A stretch of DNA of 64,000 nucleotides from Polyangia bacterium (GCA_036268875.1 DATATI010000023.1:24783-88782); one strand, 5' to 3'. Positions 35,537 through 44,344 are shown, counted from the stretch's first letter. A program made the numbers and translations. The notes: generated by a model from the letters alone, not told the origin.

Positions 35537-36748
35537 ATGTGCATGCGGGCGTTTGTGCCGTTGTTGTTGGCCGTCGCCTGTTCGGCCGGGCGAATTCTTC
35601 CGTCGCCCGGGCCGGCCAACGGGGGCGCCGGAGGGGCCTCAGGCGCTGACGCCGCCGGTTCGCTCGCGCCCGTGGGCGGCGCTGGCGGCATCGCCGGCGC
35701 GGCGGACGCTGCCATCGCGCCGCCGGGATCAGTGGGCGAGGGCGGCGGCTCCGGCGGGCCGGACGTTGCCATCGCGCCGCCGCCCGACGCCGGCTTCAAT
35801 TCCCCGGACCTTGCTCACCCGCGGGACGCGACCCCCGCCGTTGACACGCCCCCGGCGCCGTCGACCAACCCGCCCGGCGATCTGGCTCCCTACCTTCCCA
35901 TCTGGACCTGGGGGGCGGACGGGCTTCCGTATGGAGACCTGGCCGACCTCAAAAAGAAAACCGGGCTGCCGGGGGTGACCATCGCCTTCGTGCTCGCCGA
36001 CGGCGGGTGCCAGGCAAGCGGAGACATCACGGACAATCTCGGCGACGTGAAGGCCTTCATCAAGGCCGGTGGCCACGTCAAAGCCTCATTCGGCGGCCAG
36101 GAAGGCACCTACGTCGAGAGTCGCTGCAACAGCGCCGGCGCGCTGGCCGCCGCCATCTCTGACTTTGTCGACGCGACCGGCATCACCGACCTGGACTTCG
36201 ACATCGAGCAAGACCCCATGCTGACCGACGCCGTGAACGCCATGCGGGCCCAGGCCCTGAAGATGGTTCAGGACAGCAAGCACATCAAAGTCGCCTTCAC
36301 TCTCGAGGCCGAGGACCACACCGCCAAGTCCATGGGCGGCCTCAACAGCAGCGGGCAGTCGGTGGTGAGGGCGGCGGTGACGGCCGGGCTGCAGATCAGC
36401 CACGTCAACTTCATGACCATGGACTTTGGCGACAACTACGGCGATCAGCCCTTGGCCCCGGTGGTGATCGGCTCGCTCACCGACGGTCACACCCAGCTCA
36501 TGAACCTGGTTCCGGGGCTCACCAGCGATCAGGCCTGGGCCATGGTCGGCGTCATCCCGATGATCGGACAGAACGACGACGCCGGAGCGTTCTCGCTCGA
36601 CGACGCGCGGGCAGTGGCCCAGTTCGCCATCAGCAACCGCATCGGCCTGGTGGCGTTCTGGTCCACTGATCGTGACTGCGACGGCTGCAGCGGTGTCGAC
36701 CAGAACGACTTCGATTTCACCCGCATCTTCTCGGCCGTCACACACTGA
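35537..36748 (+). CDS. GH18 chitinase-like lipoprotein
   Basis: The 403-residue protein has a lipoprotein signal (LLLAVACSAG) and a long Gly/Ala/Pro linker to about 115. A TIM-barrel of glycoside hydrolase family 18 follows. The catalytic strand is GITDLDFDIE, with Asp218, Asp220, Asp222 and Glu224; this is the DxDxDxE motif, Glu224 being the acid. Supporting strands are YLPIWTWGADG, HVKASFGGQEG, and VNFMTMDFGDN. It is a surface chitinase or related beta-1,4-N-acetylglucosaminidase. It ends 45 bp from the convergent barrel gene. Confidence 0.87.
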   Translation: MCMRAFVPLLLAVACSAGRILPSPGPANGGAGGASGADAAGSLAPVGGAGGIAGAADAAIAPPGSVGEGGGSGGPDVAIAPPPDAGFNSPDLAHPRDATPAVDTPPAPSTNPPGDLAPYLPIWTWGADGLPYGDLADLKKKTGLPGVTIAFVLADGGCQASGDITDNLGDVKAFIKAGGHVKASFGGQEGTYVESRCNSAGALAAAISDFVDATGITDLDFDIEQDPMLTDAVNAMRAQALKMVQDSKHIKVAFTLEAEDHTAKSMGGLNSSGQSVVRAAVTAGLQISHVNFMTMDFGDNYGDQPLAPVVIGSLTDGHTQLMNLVPGLTSDQAWAMVGVIPMIGQNDDAGAFSLDDARAVAQFAISNRIGLVAFWSTDRDCDGCSGVDQNDFDFTRIFSAVTH

Positions 36749-36793
36749 CGTCGCAGAGAGAACTGCGGGACGACGTCCTGCCGATGGGCGCGC

Positions 36794-37708
36794 TCAAGGA
36801 AAGCGGCCGAGGGCGACGCCCACCAGCGCGTCGACGGTGATGGGGCGGACGACGCGACGATCGCTGCTGCCGATGACAGTCAGCGGCTCGTCACGCAGTG
36901 GAATCGCCGCGCCGACGACCAGCCACGGCGACCATCCGCCGAACGGTCGATCGAGGCGGACCAACGCGCCGACACCGGGCGAAAATCGCCCCGCCGATTG
37001 ATTGACGGGAAAGTCCTGCCCTTCGACGGAGATCCAGCCGGCGGAGAATCCCGCACCGGTGGCCAGGCGCCAGTGTCCGAGGAGAAACTGATATGACGGC
37101 CCGACGGTGGCGTCCCAGCGACGCCAGCGCGCGGTGTCCGTGCCGATGCTGACGTCATGACCGGTGCTGCCGCTGGCGCGCGCCATCACGCCCGGTCCAC
37201 CCGCGCCGGCGTGGAGCGACACGATCAGTCCCGCTGCTGGCGCCGCTCCGCCCTCACCGACGGACGCGCCGATCCCGGCGCCGACGTCGAACGCGACCGG
37301 CGCGCGCACCGGTGGCGGCCGCGCTGCGGAGGAGGGCAAGCGCGGCAGCGGCTGCAAGTGTTCGGGACGAAGCTGCGTCAGCCAGGTGGTGATCGTCACC
37401 GCCACGACGTCGGCCATCTCGGCACAGTTGGACGTCACGGGCAAAGTACGCTCCGCGATGGCGACACCGCGATCATCAGCAAGGCGCAAGCGCAGCTCGC
37501 GGCCCGTGTGCCCGATCCGCGCCACCGACGGGGGCCCGGCCGCCGCGTCGCCAGCCAGCAGCGAGGCCACCCGCGCTTCCACTTCGGCCGAGCTCGGGCA
37601 ATCGGAATCACCTTCGACGGTGACCGCCGAGGCAGCAGCCGCTTTCCCGAGCGGCGCCACCAGCGCGCCACCGACCGCCGCCGCGACCAGGACAGAAGAG
37701 CGGCGCAC
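36794..37708 (-). CDS. Predicted outer-membrane protein of an ECF sigma operon
   Basis: The GTG at 37708 lies 2 bp after the preceding stop and gives 304 residues. A signal peptide follows at once (RRSSVLVAAAVGGALVAPLG then AAAASA). Residues 35-125 are a small globular part with a Cys pair (SDCPSSAEVEARVASLL, SNCAEMADVVAVTITTWL). After a Pro-rich linker come repeated amphipathic strands (VAFDVGAGIGASVGEG to VDALVGVALGRF) suggesting a beta-barrel. It is the last gene of the sigma factor operon. The function is unknown; an envelope-stress or surface role is inferred from context. Confidence 0.7.
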   Translation of the reverse strand: MRRSSVLVAAAVGGALVAPLGKAAAASAVTVEGDSDCPSSAEVEARVASLLAGDAAAGPPSVARIGHTGRELRLRLADDRGVAIAERTLPVTSNCAEMADVVAVTITTWLTQLRPEHLQPLPRLPSSAARPPPVRAPVAFDVGAGIGASVGEGGAAPAAGLIVSLHAGAGGPGVMARASGSTGHDVSIGTDTARWRRWDATVGPSYQFLLGHWRLATGAGFSAGWISVEGQDFPVNQSAGRFSPGVGALVRLDRPFGGWSPWLVVGAAIPLRDEPLTVIGSSDRRVVRPITVDALVGVALGRFP

Positions 37709-37710
37709 GT

Positions 37711-38745
37711 TCAGCGGGCCAGCCGCGCGCGCACTTCGCCGGCGCGGGGTGACGCCGGGAACCGCTCCAGGTAGCGGCGGAGATCGGCGCGCGCGCCGTC
37801 CGTGTCGCCCAGGCGCGCGCGGCACGAGGCGCGCCCGAACAGCGCCCGTTCGACGATCGGATCCGGCGCGCCCGCGACCAGCGCTGCCTCGAAGTCGTTC
37901 AGCGCGTCGGCGAACCGGCGGCGGGTCAAGCGCAGCTCTCCGCGCAGGACGCGGAGCTCCGCCGCGCGCGGCACGTCGGCGAACGACACCCGTTCGAGGA
38001 GGCGCAGCAGCTCGTCGTCGCGCCCCAACTGGCGCAGGCTGTGCGCGCGCGCCAGCGTGGCCTCGCCGCGCAACGTCCCCTTCGGAAAGCGAGCGTCGTA
38101 CTGATCCAGCAACGCCAGCGCCGCCGCCGGATCATTGTTGTGGTGCAGCGCCGTCAGCGCCGCGCGCAGGATTCCCGCCTCGGCGCTGGCCCCGGTTGGG
38201 GACGGCGGCTCAAGCGTGGGCGGCGGCGGCGACGGCAAACGCACAAAAGGAGAGGAGGGCGATGGCGCCGGCGGCACGACCATCGTTCGAGTCGCCGCCG
38301 AGGGCGCGCGCAGCGCCAGATGAACCGGCGGCGCTTTTGGCCGCGGCGCGAGCGCAGGGCGCGCCGGATTCTCGATCTGCCCGGGCGGCGGCGTGGCGGA
38401 CGCCACCGCGGGCGCTTCCGGCGATCGATCGTCCGGGCCGGGCGCCGGCGCGGCCCGTGTGGCCCGCGCGACCGCCTTCCGGATCGCCTCCGTGGTCGGC
38501 CGTCGAATCACGAACGTGGCCGCCGCCACGCCGCCGATCAAAAGCAACAGCGACACCGCCGCAAAGATGCGCCAGCGCGGGCCGAGAAAAACGCGCGCCG
38601 GCCGCTGCGTTGTCGTGCCCGCGGCGATCCGCTGCAACGCCGCCGCCGACAGCGGCGCCCGCCGGGCCGCGTCCCACATCTTCTGATCGTCGACGTCCAG
38701 CGGACGGGGCGCGCTGCTTGCTACGCGACTGTCGCGGCCGCTCAT
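37711..38745 (-). CDS. Membrane-anchored TPR protein, probable partner/anti-sigma of the ECF factor
   Basis: From the ATG at 38745, which overlaps the sigma stop by one base (TGATG), the protein has 344 residues. About 55 cytoplasmic residues (DDQKMWDAARRAPLSAAALQ) precede one transmembrane helix (IFAAVSLLLLIGGVAAATFV). A long Pro/Ala-rich periplasmic linker follows. The C-terminal 130 residues hold TPR-like repeats (ALTALHHNNDPAAALALLDQ, AELRVLRGELRLTRRRFADA, YLERFPASPRAGEV). Cytoplasm-membrane-periplasm topology directly after an ECF sigma gene is the arrangement of anti-sigma factors. The frame also reads further upstream, but only antisense to the sigma gene. Confidence 0.78.
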   Translation of the reverse strand: MSGRDSRVASSAPRPLDVDDQKMWDAARRAPLSAAALQRIAAGTTTQRPARVFLGPRWRIFAAVSLLLLIGGVAAATFVIRRPTTEAIRKAVARATRAAPAPGPDDRSPEAPAVASATPPPGQIENPARPALAPRPKAPPVHLALRAPSAATRTMVVPPAPSPSSPFVRLPSPPPPTLEPPSPTGASAEAGILRAALTALHHNNDPAAALALLDQYDARFPKGTLRGEATLARAHSLRQLGRDDELLRLLERVSFADVPRAAELRVLRGELRLTRRRFADALNDFEAALVAGAPDPIVERALFGRASCRARLGDTDGARADLRRYLERFPASPRAGEVRARLAR

Positions 38746-39296
38746 CAGGCGCCTCCTTCCAGGGCCAGTTGCTGAAACTGCGCCCGCGCCCGGTGCAGCC
38801 ACACGCGGACGGTGACCGGGCTGACGCCGCTGACACGCGCGATCTGATCGGCGTCGAGGCCTTCCATCTTCGTCAGCACCAGGACCATCCGGTACTTCTC
38901 GTTCATCCGATCCAGCACCTCGTACAGACGCCGCGCCGCCTCCCGCCGCTCGAACACCTCGACGGGGCCGAGCTCCGACGTGGCCAGGTGGCCGGCGACA
39001 TCCTCCGCCGAGCCACGCAGCCAGCGCCGCCAGCGCGCGCGCCGCCGCTGCCCCAGCACCACCCGGCGCGTGATCTGAAACAGCCACGTCGTCACCTTGG
39101 CGTCACCGCGAAACTCGGACAGGCGTCGATGCGCGACCATGAACACCTCTTGCACCGCATCCTCGATCTCCAGCAACGGTCCGCCCAGCGCCGCCGCCCA
39201 GCGCGCGACATCCGCGCCGTGCTGGCGAAACAACGCGCTGAAGTCGTCGGCGCGAACGGGCGCGACTTCTTGCAACAGCGGGCGCGGCATCGGCAT
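38745..39296 (-). CDS. ECF-family RNA polymerase sigma factor
   Basis: The 183 residues comprise region 2 (about 18-90: DFSALFRQHGADVARWAAAL, IEDAVQEVFMVAHRRL, TWLFQITRRVV) and region 4 (about 125-175: YRMVLVLTKMEGLDADQIA, VSGVSPVTVRVWLHRARAQF). It heads a three-gene operon with a membrane TPR protein and a predicted barrel protein, the genes being 1 bp overlapping and 2 bp apart. AGGAG lies about 10 bp upstream of the ATG at 39296, directly abutting the hairpin at 39312-39340. A second in-frame Met lies two codons downstream. Confidence 0.92.
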   Translation of the reverse strand: MPMPRPLLQEVAPVRADDFSALFRQHGADVARWAAALGGPLLEIEDAVQEVFMVAHRRLSEFRGDAKVTTWLFQITRRVVLGQRRRARWRRWLRGSAEDVAGHLATSELGPVEVFERREAARRLYEVLDRMNEKYRMVLVLTKMEGLDADQIARVSGVSPVTVRVWLHRARAQFQQLALEGGA

Positions 39297-39311
39297 CCGT
39301 CAGTGTCTCCT

Positions 39312-39340
39312 ATCCCGGCGGGGGTTTCACCCGCCGGGAT
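39312..39340. terminator. 11-bp perfect hairpin abutting the sigma factor ribosome site
   Basis: ATCCCGGCGGG (39312-39322), a 7-nt loop, and CCCGCCGGGAT (39330-39340) pair perfectly. On the minus strand the sigma gene's AGGAG begins at the next base. It lies between the Kazal gene stop and the sigma start. No T-run follows, so it may be a weak terminator, an mRNA end stabiliser, or a translational control element. Confidence 0.5.
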
Positions 39341-39373
39341 TGAAGCAGCGAATTCGCGCCGCTGCCCGTCACG

Positions 39374-40132
39374 TCAGGGGCAACTGCCGTTGGACGCGAC
39401 GTTGGCGCCCGCCACGACGGCGGCGCAGCTGTTGGAGTACGTCTTGCCGTCGCAGCCGCACACCAGCATGACATCGGCGGTGCACGCGACGTTCTTCGAC
39501 GCGCAATTTCCCGCGGCGTCGGCGACCCTGCAATCGCCGACGGCCATTTGGCAGTACTCGCCGGCCGCGCACGAAAGGCCGATAAGGCCGCCGCACATTT
39601 TGCCGGAGGGATGGCTGTCGCCAGTCGAGCCGTCGTTGCTGGTCCCCGCGTCGCTGGTTCCGCTGCACGGGCCGGTCGCCCTGATCGAAACGCCCACGGT
39701 CGCCGCCACGCATTCATTGCTGTAGGTCTTGCCGTCGCAGCCGCACACCAGATCCTCGTTGGCGGTGCAGACCTGCGGTTTTGGCGCGCACGTTCCCGCC
39801 GCGTCCGCGATGGCGCAGTCGCCCGGCTTCATCTCGCAGTACTCGCTGGCGCTGGCGCAGTGCAGGCCGCCGATGCCACCGCACGTGTTGCCTGGCTGCG
39901 CGGTGCCGCCCGTCCCGCTGCTCCCGCCGGCGCCCCCGGTGCCGCTGTCTCCGCCCGGACCGCCGCCGCCGGTGCCCTGGCCGCCCGAACCCGTGCCTCC
40001 TCCGTCGACCGAACCGACGGGCAACGGATCATCCGCGGGACAGCCGGTCAGCAACAACGCCAGCGCCGGCACGGCGGCGAAAAATGCCTTGTTCCAGGCA
40101 ATGACTCGATGAAAGGACCTGTCGTTTCTCAT
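39374..40132 (-). CDS. Lipoprotein with two Kazal-type protease inhibitor domains
   Basis: The 252-residue protein has a lipoprotein signal ending ALALLLTGCPAD and a Gly/Ser linker (about 38-80). Two homologous Cys-rich repeats follow, each about 75 residues. Each has a CGGxxGLxC...EYC.M..GDC opening and a Kazal core: VCGCDGKTYSNECVAATVGV and VCGCDGKTYSNSCAAVVAGA. Kazal domains inhibit serine proteases; here they would be displayed on the cell surface. The tandem repeat arose by duplication within the gene. Confidence 0.88.
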   Translation of the reverse strand: MRNDRSFHRVIAWNKAFFAAVPALALLLTGCPADDPLPVGSVDGGGTGSGGQGTGGGGPGGDSGTGGAGGSSGTGGTAQPGNTCGGIGGLHCASASEYCEMKPGDCAIADAAGTCAPKPQVCTANEDLVCGCDGKTYSNECVAATVGVSIRATGPCSGTSDAGTSNDGSTGDSHPSGKMCGGLIGLSCAAGEYCQMAVGDCRVADAAGNCASKNVACTADVMLVCGCDGKTYSNSCAAVVAGANVASNGSCP

Positions 40133-40214
40133 GTTAGCGCCTCCAATCTGTCCCTTTGTGCGGGGCGCGGCGCTCTTGTTTCAGTGGTCCGTCTTTTTTT
40201 CGGTGCGCGTATCG

Positions 40215-40244
40215 CCACGCGCGCGTCCGCTCACGCGCGCGTGG
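40215..40244. terminator. 12-bp perfect GC hairpin between two lipoprotein genes
   Basis: CCACGCGCGCGT (40215-40226), loop CCGCTC, and ACGCGCGCGTGG (40233-40244) are perfect inverted arms. It lies 30 bp after the stop of the propeller gene at 40275 and 82 bp before the Kazal start. There is no T-run immediately after it on the minus strand, so it could act as a terminator without a U-tract or as a 3'-end stabiliser. Confidence 0.5.
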
Positions 40245-40274
40245 GGTGTTTTGTAGGGCGTGGGAGGTGTGGCG

Positions 40275-41705
40275 TCAGAGCGCCACGATGCCCGCCGTTC
40301 CCGGCGGCATCGCCTGCGCTGGCGGCGTGTAGTCGCCGGCGCCCACGCGGCTGAGCGTGCCGTTGCTCTCGACCTTGAAGATGCCGATGGATGGCACCGC
40401 TGAATTGAGGACGTACAGATACTGGCCGTCGACCGAGAAGAACTCGTCCGTCGGCCCTTCGAAGGTGACGCCGCCATCGCCGGTGATTGCCTTTCCGGTG
40501 CTGGCCACCACCGCATTGGCGATCGGGCCGACGTTGCTGAGCGCGCCGTTCGCGCCGACCGTGAACCCGCTGATGCTGGGGCCGCGCGCGTTGGTCACGT
40601 ACGCCCAGTTGGCGGTCACCGCCACCCAGCAAGGAGCGGGATCCGTCATCGAAAACTGCGCCGACGGCACCGGCGCGATCACGCCGTCGGCGTAGGTGTA
40701 CACGCCCGCGCCCGTCGAGCCGGCCTCGGCGACGATCAGGTATGTGCCTAGGAACTCGAACCCGAATGGCGTCATCTGCGGCATCACGCCGCCATCGCCG
40801 TCGCCTGGCAGGGGAGCCGGATCGTACGACCCCTTCTTGGTGGCCACGCCGGCCGCGTCGACGGCGAAGGTGTCGAGCTTGCCGGCGCCCATGACGGCTC
40901 CGGCGGCGCCCGATTGCTTCTCGGTGACCACCAGGAACTTGCCGTCGGGGGTGAACTCGATCTGCGCGGGGTCGACGCCTTGGGTGGTGCTGCTGAGGGG
41001 CAGCGCCGAGCCGGCGATGGCCGTGGCGCCGAGTTCGCCGCCCGCCGCCGAGGCCAGCTTCCAGCCGGCGATCATCGAGGGGATGGTGGCCGTGCCCTCG
41101 TAAAGGACATAGACCAGATCGCCGTGGAAGGTGATGCTCTTCGGCCCGTTCAACATCGCGCCGACGGCGCCGGCGCTGCTGGCGGTGACATTCAGCGCGG
41201 TGCCCGGCGTGCCGTCAGCGCTCACCGGCAGCGCCGAGAAACTGTGATCGCCGGCGTTGACGGTCAGCAGCCGTTCGTTGGCTCGATCGTAGGCGATGGC
41301 GCCTTGTTCGCCGAGGCCCAGGCCCGATCCTTTTCCGCCGGTAGCGAAGGGGGCGGCCATCGGGATCAGCGCGCCGTCGGCCCCGCGGTGAAAGCCGTAG
41401 ATGGCGTTGCCGGCGGCGGCGTTGGACATGATGTACACGGCGGCATTGGCGGGCAGCGCGCCCGCGTCGCTGGCAGCGCCGCCGCTGCCGTTGTCGGTGC
41501 CCGCGTCAGTGGCGGTGACGGCGCCGCCGCTGCCGCTGTTGGTGCCCGCGTCCGTGGCAGCAGCGCCACCGCTGCCGTTTCCTGCCCCACCCCCGCTGCC
41601 GCCGGTGCCGCCGGTGCTGTCATTGTTGTTGCTGCTGCACGCCGCCAGCAAGCCGGCGAGCCCCAAAGTCGTAGTCAGACCTATTTGCCAACTCGTTCGT
41701 CGCAT
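40275..41705 (-). CDS. Lactonase-like seven-bladed beta-propeller lipoprotein
   Basis: The 476-residue protein has a lipoprotein signal (LAGLLAACSSN) and a Gly/Ser/Asp linker to about 85. A beta-propeller of the 6-phosphogluconolactonase (YbhE-like) family follows: AAVYIMSNAAAGNAIYGFHR, DPAQIEFTPDGKFLVVTEK, FEFLGTYLIVAEAGSTG, and FSVDGQYLYVLNSAVPSIGI. GGGAGG lies 7 bp upstream of the ATG at 41705. It is likely a surface-attached, periodic-repeat propeller; the lactonase activity itself is not certain. Confidence 0.8.
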   Translation of the reverse strand: MRRTSWQIGLTTTLGLAGLLAACSSNNNDSTGGTGGSGGGAGNGSGGAAATDAGTNSGSGGAVTATDAGTDNGSGGAASDAGALPANAAVYIMSNAAAGNAIYGFHRGADGALIPMAAPFATGGKGSGLGLGEQGAIAYDRANERLLTVNAGDHSFSALPVSADGTPGTALNVTASSAGAVGAMLNGPKSITFHGDLVYVLYEGTATIPSMIAGWKLASAAGGELGATAIAGSALPLSSTTQGVDPAQIEFTPDGKFLVVTEKQSGAAGAVMGAGKLDTFAVDAAGVATKKGSYDPAPLPGDGDGGVMPQMTPFGFEFLGTYLIVAEAGSTGAGVYTYADGVIAPVPSAQFSMTDPAPCWVAVTANWAYVTNARGPSISGFTVGANGALSNVGPIANAVVASTGKAITGDGGVTFEGPTDEFFSVDGQYLYVLNSAVPSIGIFKVESNGTLSRVGAGDYTPPAQAMPPGTAGIVAL

Positions 41706-42014
41706 TGATCGCCTCCCATGTGTCTGTGCCTGATCGCGGCGGCGTTCATTGCAAACGCGAGCTGCATCAGGGCGTCGCCGGTTGTTACGCCCTGTCGGAC
41801 ACGATCGTTACATTGAGGCCGATCCGTAACCGTCGCCGCGCGGACCGCGTATACCCCGACCACGTCTGTCGTTCGACAAGGGCTGGCTTTGCGGCCAGAC
41901 CAAGGTGGGCAGCGCGTACGAAAATGAAATGAATCAGATCGCGAAAGGCATCCGCGCGCCCATGGACTCGGTGGAGGTCCGATCCCGCGCTGGCAAGGAT
42001 CGCGTCGAACCGGC

Positions 42015-42221
42015 CTACGGCTTGATGGGCGGCGGAGCGACTCGCTTCGGGATGGGCGGCGGGACGGGGCCCGCCGCGGGCGTGGCGGTGGCGGCAGCAC
42101 CCTGGCCGGCAGGCGCGCGCGCCGCTTTGACCTCAGGCGCGTTGTAGGCGGTGCGGTATGCGTGACGGCGCCGCCGGTGGGTCGCCTCGGCAGCAGTGTT
42201 CGGTCGGTTGCGCTTGCTCAT
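42015..42221 (-). CDS. Possible small basic, Pro/Ala-rich protein
   Basis: The 68-codon frame has strong G/C preference at third positions. It starts MSKRNRPNTAAEATHRRRRH and ends in a Pro-rich tail. No family or signal is recognised, and no clear ribosome site precedes it. It is the only gene candidate in the 694-base stretch 41706-42399. The rest of that stretch shows no gene; the part near 41706-41900 should contain the promoter of the propeller gene. Confidence 0.4.
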   Translation of the reverse strand: MSKRNRPNTAAEATHRRRRHAYRTAYNAPEVKAARAPAGQGAAATATPAAGPVPPPIPKRVAPPPIKP

Positions 42222-42399
42222 GTTGTCTGGACCATACCATCAGACGATAGAAGGCCTGGCTGACATCTGCGTGCCAGAGTGATCACCTGTCCCCCCTGGC
42301 ACGCGCCGGGGCCGACGCAGACCTGTCTGTCGAAAAGTTGCCGGAGTCTCGAAAATGTCGGCGCTCGAGTTCAGGCGCGTGCGCTGAAAGTCGCCCCGC

Positions 42400-43023
42400 T
42401 CACGGGCGCGGCGGCCTGCTGTTCGTGAGGATCTGATCGACGAGACCGTAGACCTTGGCCTCCTCGGCGGACATGAAGTTGTCGCGCTCGGTGTCCTTTC
42501 TGATCGTGGCAGCGGGCTGGCCAGTGTGGCGCTGGTAGAGTTCATCGATCGTTTCGCGCGCCTTGAGGATCTCGCGGGCATGGATCTCGACGTCGGTGGC
42601 CTGGCCGTGGAAGCCGGCGAGCGGCTGATGGATCATGACGCGCGCGTGCGGCAGCGCGGCGCGCTTGCCCTTCGCGCCCGCGGTGAGCAGCAGACTGGCC
42701 ATCGAGGCAGCCTGGCCGATGCAGAACGTCGCTACCGGGCAGCGCAGCACCTGCATCGTGTCGTAGATCGCGAGGCCGGCGGACACGTCGCCGCCCGGCG
42801 AGTTGATGTACATCATGACGTCCTTGTCGGGGTCATCGGACTCGAGGAATAGCAACTGCGCGACGATGACGTTGGCAAGGGCGTCGTTGATCTCCGCGCC
42901 CAGGAACACGATGCGGTCCTTGAGCAGGCGCGAGAAGACGTCCCAGCCGCGCTCGCCCTGGTGAGTCTGCTCCACGACGGTTGGGATGATCGACGCGCGC
43001 GCGCATCTGCTGGGCACGCTCAC
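42400..43023 (-). CDS. clpP: ATP-dependent Clp protease proteolytic subunit (ClpP family)
   Basis: The 207 residues are the usual ClpP length. The triad is visible: Ser107 in GQAASMAS, His132 in VMIHQPLAG, and Asp181 in [10 protein letters not shown]. The oxyanion loop [18 protein letters not shown] precedes them. The N-terminus starts [20 protein letters not shown], so the processed form should begin near residue 11. No Clp ATPase is adjacent. The gene overlaps the stop of an RHH/excisionase-type regulator by 4 bp, an unusual setting for clpP, so this is probably a paralogous copy with specific regulation rather than the housekeeping locus (clpP usually sits with tig and clpX). Confidence 0.92.
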   Translation of the reverse strand: MSVPSRCARASIIPTVVEQTHQGERGWDVFSRLLKDRIVFLGAEINDALANVIVAQLLFLESDDPDKDVMMYINSPGGDVSAGLAIYDTMQVLRCPVATFCIGQAASMASLLLTAGAKGKRAALPHARVMIHQPLAGFHGQATDVEIHAREILKARETIDELYQRHTGQPAATIRKDTERDNFMSAEEAKVYGLVDQILTNSRPPRP

Positions 43024-43448
43024 CGCTTCTTCTCCGGCTCGGACAGCCAGGCCACGAGCGCCGCGCGAGAGAAGCGCCAGGCCGCGCCGAGCTTGCGGCC
43101 GGGCAGCTTGCCCGCCTCGACCAGCTCACGTACGACGGCCACTTCGATCTGGAGAAAGTCAGCGGCCTGCTCGACGTTCATGACCTCGGGCGGGTCGTAG
43201 GCCCGGAACGAGTACGACCCGCGCGACACGCCCGCATCGGGCGCCGCCGGCCCGCCGCGATGGCTGGCCAGCGCGCCCAGTGCGTCGAGGCCGCGGTGGC
43301 TATCCGGATCGACGTACCGCCCGACGAGGCCCGCGACCAGATCTTTCTTGCGCACCCCCAGGGCGTCAGCGGCGCGGTCGAGTTTCTCGACCGCCGCGGC
43401 GGGCAGGCGCACGAACAATGCGCCCTCGGGCGCGGTCTTCTTTGGCAT
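43020..43448 (-). CDS. DNA-binding protein: ribbon-helix-helix plus excisionase/MerR-type HTH
   Basis: The 142-residue protein has an RHH-like N-terminus ([37 protein letters not shown]), a Gly/Ala linker, and a C-terminal excisionase-family HTH ([40 protein letters not shown], then RAALVAWL). It is coupled to clpP by ATGA overlap. Three GATATC-type repeats sit directly over its own promoter and start, suggesting it represses itself. It may be the operon's sensor of proteolysis. No phage genes surround it, so a mobile-element role is not supported. Confidence 0.85.
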   Translation of the reverse strand: MPKKTAPEGALFVRLPAAAVEKLDRAADALGVRKKDLVAGLVGRYVDPDSHRGLDALGALASHRGGPAAPDAGVSRGSYSFRAYDPPEVMNVEQAADFLQIEVAVVRELVEAGKLPGRKLGAAWRFSRAALVAWLSEPEKKR

Positions 43449-43482
43449 ATCAAAAAGATATCAAGAGATATCTTGGCGTCAA
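43446..43482 (-). promoter_or_regulatory. Probable leaderless promoter with tandem GATATC operators
   Basis: On the minus strand, TTGACG (43482-43477), a 16-bp spacer and TATCTT (43460-43455) resemble a sigma-70 promoter whose start would fall at about 43448, the A of the ATG. Two GATATC sites (43467-43472 and 43457-43462) are exactly one helical turn apart. A third, related CATATC overlaps the start codon. No ribosome site is present. Confidence 0.55.
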
Positions 43483-43666
43483 GCACGGACCCAGCAAGGC
43501 GTGGGCGGCCCGCCGGAAACATGTCTCGAAAGACGGGGTGAACCCTTCGGTCCTGGGTCTTCCGATCGCAGCGCAGACACTTCGTCTTCGACGGCGCAAG
43601 GATGGTTGCCAGCTATGGGTTCCTTGACAGGGTGTCCTCGATCGCATACCTGATCGTGGAGCGTCG

Positions 43667-44116
43667 ATGCGCTGGCCGGACCGTTACCGCAATCTCCTCA
43701 CAAGGATGAGGGCACCCAGAGTCGCCAAATGGATGGCGCTGGTTGTGCTAATCGCGTCGGGAAGTTCGCAGCTCGCGGCATCCTGGCACGAGATGGCGGT
43801 GCGCCACGTCCGCTGCGCCGATCACGGCGAGCTGACCCACGTGACCCTCGGCGAGCCATCCGCCGTAGGGACGGCCGCGCCGGGCTCGTCGCTGACTTCG
43901 TCGGCCAGCGCGCAAGAGACCAGCGCCGCCGACAGGCACGAACACTGTGCTCTGGCCCTGATCGTTCGCGCGGGCACCGAAGCACCGCGCGCGCCGATTG
44001 CGAGGCGCGTCTCACCGCCCCAGACGGTTAAGCGCCGAGCGCCGACTGTCGTGCCGCGCCCTGGGCGCACCGTCGTTTTGGCCAGCGCGCCCAAGACCTC
44101 GCCTCCCAGCGTGTAA
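43667..44116 (+). CDS. Small exported His/Cys-containing protein of the TonB cluster
   Basis: The 149-residue protein has a signal-like hydrophobic segment after a basic N-terminus (VAKWMALVVLIASGSSQLAA). The mature part holds WHEMAVRHVRCADHGELTH and a later DRHEHCALAL, with five His and two Cys that could coordinate a metal. The tail is Pro/Arg-rich. It precedes the TonB-dependent receptor by about 230 bp in the same direction. I recognise no family; a metal-sensing or metal-binding accessory role is inferred. Confidence 0.6.
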   Translation: MRWPDRYRNLLTRMRAPRVAKWMALVVLIASGSSQLAASWHEMAVRHVRCADHGELTHVTLGEPSAVGTAAPGSSLTSSASAQETSAADRHEHCALALIVRAGTEAPRAPIARRVSPPQTVKRRAPTVVPRPGRTVVLASAPKTSPPSV

Positions 44117-44344
44117 AGCAAGTCGGACCCGTCGTTCGCTGCCGGCAACGGTCTTGTTGCCGCACGCGTGACTGAACCGCTTCGCGCCATCGACGGCTGA
44201 AAGTCGTCGTCGGTGCGGCATGCGTCGCTGCCCTTTGGGCGCGCCCATGCGCCGGCGGTGCCCGACGTTCCTTTCGCTGTGCCACGTCCGTTGCAGGCTC
44301 TCTTTCGGGGAGGCAGTCCATTGCTCGTATCTCGGTTTCGCTGC

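Noticed and set aside
37164..39725. An 853-codon plus-strand frame
   Set aside because: It runs antisense to four well-supported minus-strand genes and is Arg/Ala/Pro low-complexity.
43020..43448. A phage or integrative element around the excisionase-like protein
   Set aside because: No integrase, attachment-site repeats, or phage genes are nearby, and the protein is coupled to clpP.
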